Assembly: GCA_963575745.1 (NCBI GenBank)
Contig: CAUYUJ010008525.1
Span: 12,501-39,600, forward strand
DNA length: 27,100 nucleotides
Source: Prorocentrum cordatum
Taxonomy: Eukaryota; Sar; Dinophyceae; Prorocentrales; Prorocentraceae
Direction of reading: 5' to 3'
Below, one piece after another: positions 7,031-16,800 of this stretch (position 1 is the first letter of the stretch; each line of letters starts with the position of its first letter). Both the position numbers and the translations under genes were made by a program. The notes under the pieces are model-generated. The model had not been told where the DNA came from. It did not search any database and saw only the letters and a program-made list of their open reading frames with translations.

Positions 7031-10000
7031 ATGTTGCAGCGTATTGAGAGAGTCATCACTCAAAGGCTTGATGCGACCAACGCTGTCGCGCAGCCACTCG
7101 CTAACCGGATCTCTGAAATCGAGCAGCGTTTTCCTGATGTACAGGACGCCCTGGCAGAGTTGCGTGTCGGACGAGCCCAGACTGGCCAGCTGGATTCTCC
7201 TCCCACGGTTTACGATTTCGCCCGCCTCACTGACAGGTTGCAGGGGGTCGAGAAGGCGGCGGACCACACGCAGTTGGAGCTCTCCCAGGTTATTCGTGAG
7301 AGAGATACTGAGAAGGCACGTGTTGAGGGGCACCTCGCACGTCTGGAAAGCGAGCTGGAGGCGCAAAGCGCCCGTCTCCGAGCATACGAGCAACGACTTG
7401 ATCGGTGCTCACAACGTTCTCGGGATACTGATGAGTACACACGCCAGAAGGTGGCCCAAATACACGAAGACATGACGAGCTGGACGAACCAGCTGATCGA
7501 CCATACTAACGACACCAATCTCCACCTTCGACCTGCAACCGACCTGCACAGGCCGACGGCAGCGTCCGCCGAAGCACCACAAGCCTCTGCAGGACAACAA
7601 CGACGCACGTCACCAGGAGCAGCCTCCGCGGCAGCTTCTGCGCAGACACGCCATGTGTCTCCTGTGCGCACAGAACCGACTGCTGACGGTGTACCGATAC
7701 CCTCGCAACCACTGTCTGCGGTTTCGGTCCAAACTACAACTCCTATCAAGGAGTCAGACACCGTCCGAGTCCCTGTCTTGCCTAAGATCACGCAGCTGCT
7801 CGAGTGGCAGCAAAAGGTACGGAAGAACTTTGGGGCCGCCTCAGGGCGACCATCCAAAGCATATGCCTTCCTATGCGTGGCTGAACAGCCCGAGTGTACA
7901 TTCGAGGACTTACAAGACAGTGGAGACTTTGAGAGCATCGATTGCAAACTCGCTACCGCTCTGAGCGACATCTTATCCTCAGACTTGCGCTACCAAATCA
8001 GGCTCATCGAAACCGGAGAGCACAAATCAGGACGCATGCTGAAAGGACGCCAGATCTACTGGCACATCCTGCAGTCCTACAAAGTGACAGAGGTTGATGA
8101 CGACCTGCATGACTTCGAGCGCCTTAAAGAACTGAGGATGAGAGATGACGGTTTGCAACGTGTTATTACTGACTGGGACGCTTTACTCTTGGAGTGCCGA
8201 GAAGCACCCGATCCAAAGATCTTGGAATCTCTGTTTCGTACGCAGATTCGGAGACATGCATGGATGAAACAAGACATGTACGAGTACCAGCGCATGAAGA
8301 TCAGCGACCCGAATCGTACCTATGATTGGCTCCGGCAGCGCGTCCTGGACGTACTGGAGCTCAAACAATTGGAGAATAATCAAAATAAGTTACGGTACGA
8401 ACATGAGACACGTTCTCAAGTCAACGTGTGCGCTGCCTGGAAGAAAGGCAATTGTCGCAATGGTGAACGGTGCAAGGCTTTGCATACATATTCCAGGGAT
8501 TGGAATAACAACACATCTTCCAGAGCATCGACAGCTGGTGGCAACTCCCGCCGCAGCGTGTCAACTACTGCGAATCACAAGAAGCCAGCATCGAAGCCCT
8601 TTTGCTTCGAGTTCGCCAAGCGCAACACATGTACCAGAGGCGACAAGTGCAACTTTCCACACGTCGCACAGTGTAAAGATTTCGCACAGAATAAGTGCCC
8701 AAGGGGCGACAAATGCAACTACGCTCATCTTACACCTGGTGCGAAGACTCCCGAGCGAAGCCCGAGTCGACCACGGACCTCCAGTCAGGATAGCCGTGGC
8801 CGATCACCATCCCGCGGATCAGGAAGCCAGCGTTCTTCACAACGCGGGGGGTTCCGCTACGCAAGCGACTCACGCCATGGACGTGACAACCGACGCCAAT
8901 ACGACCGATCTCGTTCAACATCCAGGAGGTCCCCAGACTCTTGCAGTCAATCGAGAAGTCGATACGACAGATCTTCGAGATTTACCTCCCGAGGACGAGA
9001 CGACCGTGGCGGCGGACGCGGCAGCCCACGCGGCCGTGATATATCATATGGTAGTGACAAAGGACGTGGCAGACGTTCCCCGAGCCATGGTTCGTCCCGT
9101 GGCTCTCCCCACGCCAGAGCACGTTCTCTTGCCAACTATCGACGTTCACGCCGTTCCGACCGCAGTTACGTCATCCGTGACAAGACCCTCATGGCCAACA
9201 CTAAGGTCACTACGACATCTACCAAACCACGCCGTCGGATACGCTTCGACACACGTAACGTGGAATACTACTTACATACCGTATCTGGCAGGGCCAGATT
9301 GGGCAAATGCAAGGAGATGCCGAATGAGGGTGACATCGTCAATGTACCAGGCCCGTTACCACAACGATGGTGGGATCAAAGTGCGGACGCCCTACGAGAA
9401 TGTCAAAAAGAGGCACAGCTATGGTACGACGACCTATACGACTACCGACACAATAAAGAGTCGGTGGCCACACCAACTGCGATCCGAAAATATGACGACA
9501 CTGTTAAGCAGTCATCAAAGACAGCCCAGACGAAGACAACGGCGATGCAAGTCGACCCACCACGCTCGACTGCTGCATTGACACGATCTTGGGTTCTCGA
9601 CAGTGGTTCTGCTCATCATATTCAGGGAAAACACGAACTGACGCAGACCGAATCGGATCGCATATCTATTCGCGAAGAGCATATTCTGGAAACCGCCTAT
9701 GGTGATCGTACTGTCAACGAGCACTACGACATACGGCTACCCGAGGTTGGCTTACACAGTTCAGCCCTTGCCTTGCCAGACTGCCCATCTCTACTATCAT
9801 TTGGGAAATTGATCGAGGTTGATGGCTTTCGGCAGCTTTGGGATCCTGAGCTGGGCTACTTGCTTCAGGATCCGGGGGGCCAATGGTATAAGATTCCAGT
9901 CAACAATAGAGCTCCAGAATTACGACTCGACGACCTGACACTGATACCACCACCACGTCCATGCACTTCGTCAGCACCCCGACGTCGTCAGCGCAAGCGT

Positions 10001-12328
10001 TCATCCGCCCGCTGCAACGACATTTGTTGGTGCTGCAAAACTACAGAGCAGTCAACAACTGCAGATGAGCTACGGCCCCACATAGGTACCTGCCCCAAGA
10101 AACCACATGTCGGAGAGGGAGGAGGAGCACGGACCACCACGGTCGAAGAACCTTCCGACACAAACAAAGACGAGCCTAACGTGGGCACACCCACCGACTC
10201 GCCTACGTCTCATACGCAATGTCCTCTTCCAAAATGCGGGGGGCTAGCAGATATAGCTCAAGCAGATAACAACTTAACGACGGAGACCCTCACACGAATG
10301 CACAACGACAATGATCGCGTTCTTCCAAACAGACAGAAGAAGCCGATTGACCCGATGCATTACATGACCCACAGCCCAAAACACCCTGACTGTGAGACTT
10401 GTTCTCGTACGATGGCGCAGAATGCCCCGTGTCGACGACAGCGCAAACCACGTCCACCGGCAGACCCCACCGACGAGGATAATGCCTACGAGGCTCTTGT
10501 CCCGAAGAAGTTTGGTGAGGCTTTAACTGCCGACCATATCGTCCTGGCCAAAGACGATGCCGCAGACAAGCACGGCGACAAGTATGCACTTGTTGTCCTA
10601 GACAGATACACCGGCATCTTCATGGCCTACCCAGCACTACACAAAGACGCAGCTACCACAAAGGCATCCTTTCAACAGTTCATCGCCGCGAACGATGAGG
10701 TGAAGCATATCTATACAGACAACTCTGGAGAGCTTCAGAAGGCTTGCCGCCAACTGGGATGGAGACACGACACGAGTACGCCGCATCGTCCGCAAACGAA
10801 TGGAATGATCGAGCGCATCGTCAAGATTGTCATTCTCGGCGCGAGAGCTGTGTTACATATGTCTGGTCTGGGAGACGAATGGTGGAAAGAGGCCATGCAA
10901 GCCTTTTGCTGTGGACACAATTTTGTGCATACATCCACGGGCGTGGCTGCCCTCAATGAGGAGCATGCAGATAAGACAGCTCATGAAATACGCTGTGGTG
11001 AAAGCTTTCCCGGGCGCTGCATGCCACTCGGTGATCGGATATTCTGGAACTGCCTCAACCCCGAGATTAACAACGAGACTGCGAAGTTTAAAGAAAATAC
11101 TCGAGAAGGGTTATTCATGGGTTACCATTTACACTCTGGTGGACGATGGTCAGGTGACTACCTTGTCTTGGACACGGCTACATACGCCAAGAATCCTGAT
11201 GGTGAACTGTGTCACGTGCACAGAGTCAAAGACATCATCATCCCTGATGGCAAGTTCACCTACCCGGTGAAAGAAGGTACTCTACGACATCATAACCCTG
11301 AGGCACACGACGAGGTCAAGGCATCCACTTCTCGCCCCTTGGGTGACAAACCAATGCCCGATCCTCCACTTTCCTACCCTAAAGAATGGGATGACCCGTC
11401 TATGATGACAACGGAAGACAACGCCGCTGATATCCACGCATCGGCCTCTGAAGTTGCTGCACCAGCGCCGGAGCCCGACAACTGGGAACAGCGCGGATAT
11501 TGCGTCATCAGACATATTCGTACTCCACGCAAGAAATTGTTCATCCCGACGGACGACGTCATGAACATACCTGTACCTGTTGATCAACTCGACGTGACAC
11601 GATATTTCAAGACGACTTCTACTTTTGAAGGAGAAAGTGACTTTCGCGATGTTTGGGATGGTGTCAGCGCCAACGACCACAGGGAGTTAAGCGAGCCGTG
11701 GACAGGCACGGTTCGATTCTATGAGCTTCCAAAAATAACGCCAGACGGCAAAATGATGGTCCGCGGCCGCGAGACACGTATACAGACTACTACACGTCCT
11801 GATCACATTCTTCCCGAACATTGGAAAACCCTATCTCGTGGACAACAAAAGAAGGAAATCGACTACGCCGACGACATTAAACGAGCTCGTGAGATTCGTG
11901 ACCGAGCTGCACTACGAGTGTGGACAAGACAGGACAAACAGGTCAACAATTTCCGTACCACTGCATCCGGCGGACCAACATGGAATACTGTGGAACGAAG
12001 GAGTACATACGACACTGACAATGGCGCCGTCATCCGTGACGAAAACGTCAAAGGCGTGACGAACAAAGAAATACTGTATGCCAAACTACCTGGTGGGCCA
12101 CGTGACATTACTACGGTACTGTACTACCGCCAAACACCACAACAGCACGCTGGAGAAGAACGTGCTTTGGTACTTGTGGATAATGAAGGAACCGACTTTG
12201 GGACCATGAACCCGCTCATACGCCAGTTCACCCAGTCGGTAGCAATACCCACTATCGACGTGAGACGACCTACACACCGGCACACAGAGACAAAATCCCC
12301 GATTCCTCATGGGCACGCCCGGCCCTAG
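7031..12328 (+). CDS. Gag-protease-integrase polyprotein
   Basis: This 1,765-codon frame starts inside the Gag coiled coil (residues ~1-165). After an Ala/Ser/Thr linker comes a capsid-like helical region (~250-450). Three CCCH zinc fingers follow: C467-C475-C481-H485, C525-C534-C540-H544 and C548-C556-C562-H566, with CX7-8CX5CX3H spacing. They replace the usual CCHC knuckle. An Arg/Ser-rich basic tail (~570-720) should bind RNA. The retroviral-type aspartic protease has D857-S-G in WVLDSGSAHH. The integrase has an H...CETC zinc-binding region (10372-10400), then D1168 (TADH), D1230 (YTDNSGE) and E1261 (GMIERIV), with 30 residues between the last two acids. The integrase C-terminal region (GLFMGYHLHSGG and after) is present. 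All catalytic residues I can check are intact. The frame is lost near 12300, where the linker to RT moves to another frame. Confidence 0.9.
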   Translation: MLQRIERVITQRLDATNAVAQPLANRISEIEQRFPDVQDALAELRVGRAQTGQLDSPPTVYDFARLTDRLQGVEKAADHTQLELSQVIRERDTEKARVEGHLARLESELEAQSARLRAYEQRLDRCSQRSRDTDEYTRQKVAQIHEDMTSWTNQLIDHTNDTNLHLRPATDLHRPTAASAEAPQASAGQQRRTSPGAASAAASAQTRHVSPVRTEPTADGVPIPSQPLSAVSVQTTTPIKESDTVRVPVLPKITQLLEWQQKVRKNFGAASGRPSKAYAFLCVAEQPECTFEDLQDSGDFESIDCKLATALSDILSSDLRYQIRLIETGEHKSGRMLKGRQIYWHILQSYKVTEVDDDLHDFERLKELRMRDDGLQRVITDWDALLLECREAPDPKILESLFRTQIRRHAWMKQDMYEYQRMKISDPNRTYDWLRQRVLDVLELKQLENNQNKLRYEHETRSQVNVCAAWKKGNCRNGERCKALHTYSRDWNNNTSSRASTAGGNSRRSVSTTANHKKPASKPFCFEFAKRNTCTRGDKCNFPHVAQCKDFAQNKCPRGDKCNYAHLTPGAKTPERSPSRPRTSSQDSRGRSPSRGSGSQRSSQRGGFRYASDSRHGRDNRRQYDRSRSTSRRSPDSCSQSRSRYDRSSRFTSRGRDDRGGGRGSPRGRDISYGSDKGRGRRSPSHGSSRGSPHARARSLANYRRSRRSDRSYVIRDKTLMANTKVTTTSTKPRRRIRFDTRNVEYYLHTVSGRARLGKCKEMPNEGDIVNVPGPLPQRWWDQSADALRECQKEAQLWYDDLYDYRHNKESVATPTAIRKYDDTVKQSSKTAQTKTTAMQVDPPRSTAALTRSWVLDSGSAHHIQGKHELTQTESDRISIREEHILETAYGDRTVNEHYDIRLPEVGLHSSALALPDCPSLLSFGKLIEVDGFRQLWDPELGYLLQDPGGQWYKIPVNNRAPELRLDDLTLIPPPRPCTSSAPRRRQRKRSSARCNDICWCCKTTEQSTTADELRPHIGTCPKKPHVGEGGGARTTTVEEPSDTNKDEPNVGTPTDSPTSHTQCPLPKCGGLADIAQADNNLTTETLTRMHNDNDRVLPNRQKKPIDPMHYMTHSPKHPDCETCSRTMAQNAPCRRQRKPRPPADPTDEDNAYEALVPKKFGEALTADHIVLAKDDAADKHGDKYALVVLDRYTGIFMAYPALHKDAATTKASFQQFIAANDEVKHIYTDNSGELQKACRQLGWRHDTSTPHRPQTNGMIERIVKIVILGARAVLHMSGLGDEWWKEAMQAFCCGHNFVHTSTGVAALNEEHADKTAHEIRCGESFPGRCMPLGDRIFWNCLNPEINNETAKFKENTREGLFMGYHLHSGGRWSGDYLVLDTATYAKNPDGELCHVHRVKDIIIPDGKFTYPVKEGTLRHHNPEAHDEVKASTSRPLGDKPMPDPPLSYPKEWDDPSMMTTEDNAADIHASASEVAAPAPEPDNWEQRGYCVIRHIRTPRKKLFIPTDDVMNIPVPVDQLDVTRYFKTTSTFEGESDFRDVWDGVSANDHRELSEPWTGTVRFYELPKITPDGKMMVRGRETRIQTTTRPDHILPEHWKTLSRGQQKKEIDYADDIKRAREIRDRAALRVWTRQDKQVNNFRTTASGGPTWNTVERRSTYDTDNGAVIRDENVKGVTNKEILYAKLPGGPRDITTVLYYRQTPQQHAGEERALVLVDNEGTDFGTMNPLIRQFTQSVAIPTIDVRRPTHRHTETKSPIPHGHARP

Positions 12329-12986
12329 TTACCAGAAGCCTGAGTAAGAAAGAAGTTGCCGCATAACCACGTGCACAAGAAGCCCTACGAAAAGAATACA
12401 AGATATTGGAGAATAAACAAACGTGGATGTTGGAGACTGTTGCAGAAAAAGCTGATATTGAGTCACAAGCTATTCGCACTGGGACGAAAGTTCATTTCTT
12501 CAATATCTTGGAGCTATCTTCAGTCAAGCACGAGGAACTTCCACCTGATCTACGTAAATTCAAGGGCAGAGTGGTGGTTCAGGGCAATACAGGCAAAGAT
12601 GAAACTGGTCTGGCCGCCATATTCCCCGACGCCGCTTCCAGTGCTTCGCATATTGAGGCTTCCAAACTTTGCGATGCTACTGCATTATTGCCACACTATG
12701 CGGGAGAACAAAGTGATGCACCTGGAGCCTACACGCAGGCATTATTATACGGCGACGGACGAATCGATCCAGTTGATACTTGGATTACCATACCTAAATG
12801 GCGACAACCGACATCCGGGTCAAAATGCAAGAATCCAGTGTGCCGATACGATTGGCACTATACGGACACCCTCTCGCAGGTGTCTTTTGCGAACGAAAAT
12901 GTCGTACATGCTTAGAAAACGTTGGTTTCGAGCCTACTCCAGGATGGGAATGCGTATGGAGACATAACAAACTAGGACTGATTCTT
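12329..12986 (+). pseudogene. Reverse transcriptase, N-terminal half (broken)
   Basis: The linker and RT fingers/palm continue here in two other frames. The first runs through SLSKKEVAA, an in-frame TAA (12364-12366), then PRAQEALRKEYKILE, VHFFNILELSS and DLRKFKGRVVVQGN, the copia block with the basic residues that contact the incoming nucleotide. It goes on through GAYTQALLYG, where copia RTs place the first catalytic Asp. The match is weak there: QALL is recognisable but the expected Asp upstream is not evident. Between about 12825 and 12850 the frame changes, and the next block, LALYGHPLAGVF, then VGFEPTPGWECVW and HNKLGLIL, follows the usual copia order. The segment ends at codon CTT 12984-12986, where the nested element is inserted. 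Confidence 0.85.
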
Positions 12987-13880
12987 AGGCTTACGCCACA
13001 CCGCCGACCCCTTGTTTATGCCAATCTGGGGGTAGTAGAAGCTGCGAAGGGGTGAAAAAGCGAGTGATATTTGTTTGGTGTCTGTTCGCCGCCACCGCCA
13101 GAGGGTCTCGGGCAGTTCCGCGGGGGGGTCCGAGCGGACGGCGACACCGCGAGTTTTGGAGCCACTTGGGGGCCGTTTCGGAGCCTCTGGGGTGCTTCTT
13201 GGGGGTTCCTTGGGGCGTCTGGGCGGCCTCGTGAGGGCCTCTGGGGGCCTCTTGGGGCACTCTTGGGGCCCCCTGGGGCTCCTGGGGGCAGAAAGCTAGA
13301 GTTTCAACATGTTTGGTCGCCCTCTTGGGCCCCTCTTGGTGCCGTCTTGGAGCCCTCTTGGGCCGTCTTGGGGACCTCTTGGGCCGTGTTGGGGCCGTCT
13401 TGGGCCGTCTGGAGGCCGTCTTGGGGGCCTCTTGGGCCATCTTGGGGCTGTCTTTGGGGCCTCTTTGGCCGTCTTGGAGCGTCGGGAAGCCGAAAAGGCG
13501 GAAAAGCAAAAAACATCGAAAAACACTATGGAAAATCAACAATTTTAGACTCTTGGGGCCCTCTTGGGAGGCTTGTTTGGGACCTCGGGGGCCGTCTTGG
13601 AGACCTCTTGGCCCGTCTTGGGGCCATATTGGGCGTCTTGGAGCGGTCGTTTGGCGTCTCGGGGCCTTCGTGGGCCGTCTTGGAGGCCTCTTGGGGGCTT
13701 CTTGGCCCGTCTTGAGGCCCTCTTGGGCCCGGAAAAGCCCCGTGAGTCGCTCGTCCCGGACCCCCCCCGCTCGCGCCGGACCCCCCCCCCCCCCTCCAAA
13801 TCGACCGGGCCGGGCTCCCGGGGGAGGGGTCTGGGGAGGGGGGGGCATCTCACGCGCCGATGATCCCCAAGGGGTCGGCG
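12987..13880 (+). mobile_element. Nested insertion of a CTTGGGG-array element in RT
   Basis: Copia RT sequence stops at ATT CTT (12981-12986) and resumes at TCA GTA TAC (13888). Everything between is foreign. The left junction GATTCTT (12980-12986) and right junction GATACTT (13881-13887) form a 7-bp target duplication with one mismatch, or an exact 3-bp CTT. Inverted copies of CCGCCGACCCCTTG lie 14 bp in from the left end and at the right end. The interior is a degenerate array of ~11-15-bp units (ggCCGTCTTGGGG, ggCCTCTTGGGG) with an A-rich core at 13485-13548. It has no coding capacity of its own. The 901 bp added is not a multiple of three. Confidence 0.8.
13001..13014 (+). repeat. Subterminal inverted repeat, left arm
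   Basis: CCGCCGACCCCTTG is the exact reverse complement of 13868-13881. It lies 14 bp inside the left junction of the nested element. Confidence 0.8.
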
Positions 13881-13881
13881 G
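13868..13881 (-). repeat. Subterminal inverted repeat, right arm
   Basis: CAAGGGGTCGGCGG is the exact reverse complement of 13001-13014 and overlaps the right junction by one base if the 7-bp target duplication is correct. Confidence 0.8.
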
Positions 13882-13887
13882 ATACTT

Positions 13888-16800
13888 TCAGTATACGTGG
13901 GCGACTTCAAATTAGCCGGCCCAGCTCACAATCTACAAGCTGGCTGGGATTACATCCGCAAAAGCGGTATTGAATCGGATCCACCTACTCCATACTCACA
14001 ATATCTTGGCTGTGGACAACAGGCATACGAGGTACCGCGGAATATCTTCGACAAAAGAATGTCTACCATACGACCTATGTTGCCCGTACACAATGAGAAA
14101 GATCACAATACAGCCAAGCAAGTTCGTGGAATTCGACATGATATGCTTGGTTTTACCGACCAGTGCATTGAGCGGTACCTGGAATGCGCTTCCAAGCGCG
14201 CCCAGGGACCAGGGTCACGTCGGAAACGATCCGACTCGCCGAGGACTTCGCGATCCAAATCGCCTGCATCCTCCGGGTCGGTCGCCAGACCTACTAGCGT
14301 GCTCAATGCACGGCCACGATCATCCAGCCCAGCAAAATCGGTCGACACGACATCTACCACGACAGATCCCATACCAGTCACATACGATGACCTACCTGAC
14401 GCCGAATTTCCTGGCATCGAGGACACCTCCTTCACCGATTCCGATTATTCCGACGAGGGCGTCCTTGGCCAGGACGCGGCGAGTGTGCTGATGAAGATTC
14501 TCTACCTGGCACGTTGCTGTCGTTTCGATCTTCTACATCCAGTATGTATGCTGGCCAGAGAAATTACCAAATGGAATACCACGTGTGATAAACGTCTACA
14601 TCGATTGATATGCTACATCAAAACGACGCGCACACATTGTTTACACGGATGGATAGGTGATTCGTCAGACAAGTTACCCATCATGTTTTTCACTGACGCC
14701 TCGTTCGCCGATTGCATTACATCATCCAAGTCCACTGCCGGCGTCCTCGCCGCGCTTGTTGGACCCAATACGTTCTTTCCGGTCAACGCTGTATGTAAGA
14801 AACAAACGGTTGTGTCGCATTCATCTACAGAATCCGAGATCGTTGCTCTTGACTCAGCACTACGACTGGAAGGATTACCACTACTCTCGTTCTGGGAAGC
14901 CGTGGTGGGAGTTGCCAACACATGCAAGGAGAAGAATACATGCCTGAGCTGCCAGGGACGCGCCGACACGGCGATGTGTCCGACGTTGGCCGCCAAAAAG
15001 AAGTATAAGCCATCGCCTCGCAAGGCACCCCCCACACGGGGATCTTCTCCTAGCCGTAGGCAACTACCGCTAAAAACGGAGTTACCTACGCCTCCAAAGA
15101 GACGTACAATATCCCATGAGGGCACAGTATTGCACGTGGATCCAGAACCGGCTCAGGAGATTAGTTCTCCCAAAGTGCGTCTTATCGTCCTCGAGGATAA
15201 CCAGGCCGCGATCAAAATTGCCCAAAAGGGACGTGCACCAGCACCTCGTCATCTTCATCGTACTCATCGTATCAACCTGGATTGGATATGCGAGACATGC
15301 CAACTCGAACATATCGAGCTCAAATACGTAGGTACAAAAGAGCAGATCGCAGATATGATGACCAAAAATTTCGCGCCGAAGAAAGCAGACCTCTGGAGGG
15401 ATCTCTTGGAACACTCGCTCATCTTTCCCGCTGCTCCGGCACAATGTCCTCCAAAGAAACCCTGGAAACCACTACGAGGGCCTCGGAGGCCCGACGGTTT
15501 ACATCATGTTGCGGAACCTCCAAAACTGGATGGATGCCCGGAGGTATGCAACATATTACTTACAGAAAAAGAAAGATGGGACGAGGTAGGATCAGAATGT
15601 GGATTTCGGTGCGTTGGACAAGCCAATCACGAGGGCATACGCGCATGCATGTACCACATTGGTGCACCAGCTGCAGCTATTGCTCCGCGCACACCTCGTT
15701 CAAGAGCACGTTCCCCGCACGGTAGACATCCCCGCCACCCTCCCTCGCCTCCACAGGATGCAGAGAGGTCTAGGACACTAAGTGTACGTTCATGCCGCAG
15801 CAATTTTACGACTCGAGCTATAAAGCTTACAGGCGTCTTGTTCGCCGCGTGCGAGGCGAAAATGAGCGAGATCGGTTCTAATCCCGATACCCCCATCCAC
15901 GAGATGGATCAGGCACAGCCGCTCCACTTCATCGGCTGGCCCATCGGCTGCGACGCTGAGTACGACCCGAACGCCAAGGACGACCGCGTGGGCTTCACGT
16001 ACCACGCTCAAACTGGTCGCCCTCGTGATCCTGATGATGGTTACATATACGTACATCAGCGGCGCGCTGATCGCAGTGCAGACTTTGATCTCCGCGTACC
16101 CGACGAATCCACTATTCGAGAAATTGCCCGCTCTGCGTCCGCCGACGTCAAGAGTTGGATCAGCGACGCTGGTGGATCAGTCGGCGGCAACGCCAACTAC
16201 GAATACAGCGCGTTTACGGCTGCACCATGGCTGTCATTCATGCGGGCTATGTGCATGCTTTCCAGCCTCTTCAATCGTAACCCGTCTGCACAAGAAAGTG
16301 TTCGTGGTTTACATGATCATTTGAACGCAGTGACCCCAGGAGCGCACCGCAAGTCCCCGCCAATGGACCTTACGACGATGATATTGAGGACGGAGTGGAT
16401 GATGATTCACAATGATTGGTCCAAAATTGGCAGTGCACTACTGGGACAGTATGCCGAGGACAGCGTTCAGGATACAAAATACTACTATGGAAATGGGCTT
16501 TGTGCACCCTCTGATGTATACAGCAATGGATTGACAACTCCATGCCATGCTCCTAAACTTGAGCGTGCAACGGCCAAGTTACCCACACGCCCACCTGGCA
16601 TAGCCAGGACATCAGATACATCTGGACACATCGGCCACACTGTTGAGGATAATTTGGTCACCAACATGCGAGCATTTTCCGACATTAACCAGACACGCAA
16701 ATTTCGCCGCAAGCTCAGCACATGGCTGACGGCGCGCGGAGGCTTCGGAGGTATCGGATCATACCCCAAGACGGTGGCAACACCATCCGATCGCCCAGAA

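Noticed and set aside
12991-13848. Minus-strand Arg/Pro/Lys-rich protein, and a similar one at 24902-25585
   Set aside because: Composition follows from the complementary CCCCAAGAG units; both lie in the repeat arrays.
12987-13890. Intron or introner interrupting RT
   Set aside because: The inserted length of 901 bp and the frames on each side do not allow a GT, GC or GA donor near the left edge to join with TTTCAG at 13891 in frame; a nested transposable insertion fits better.
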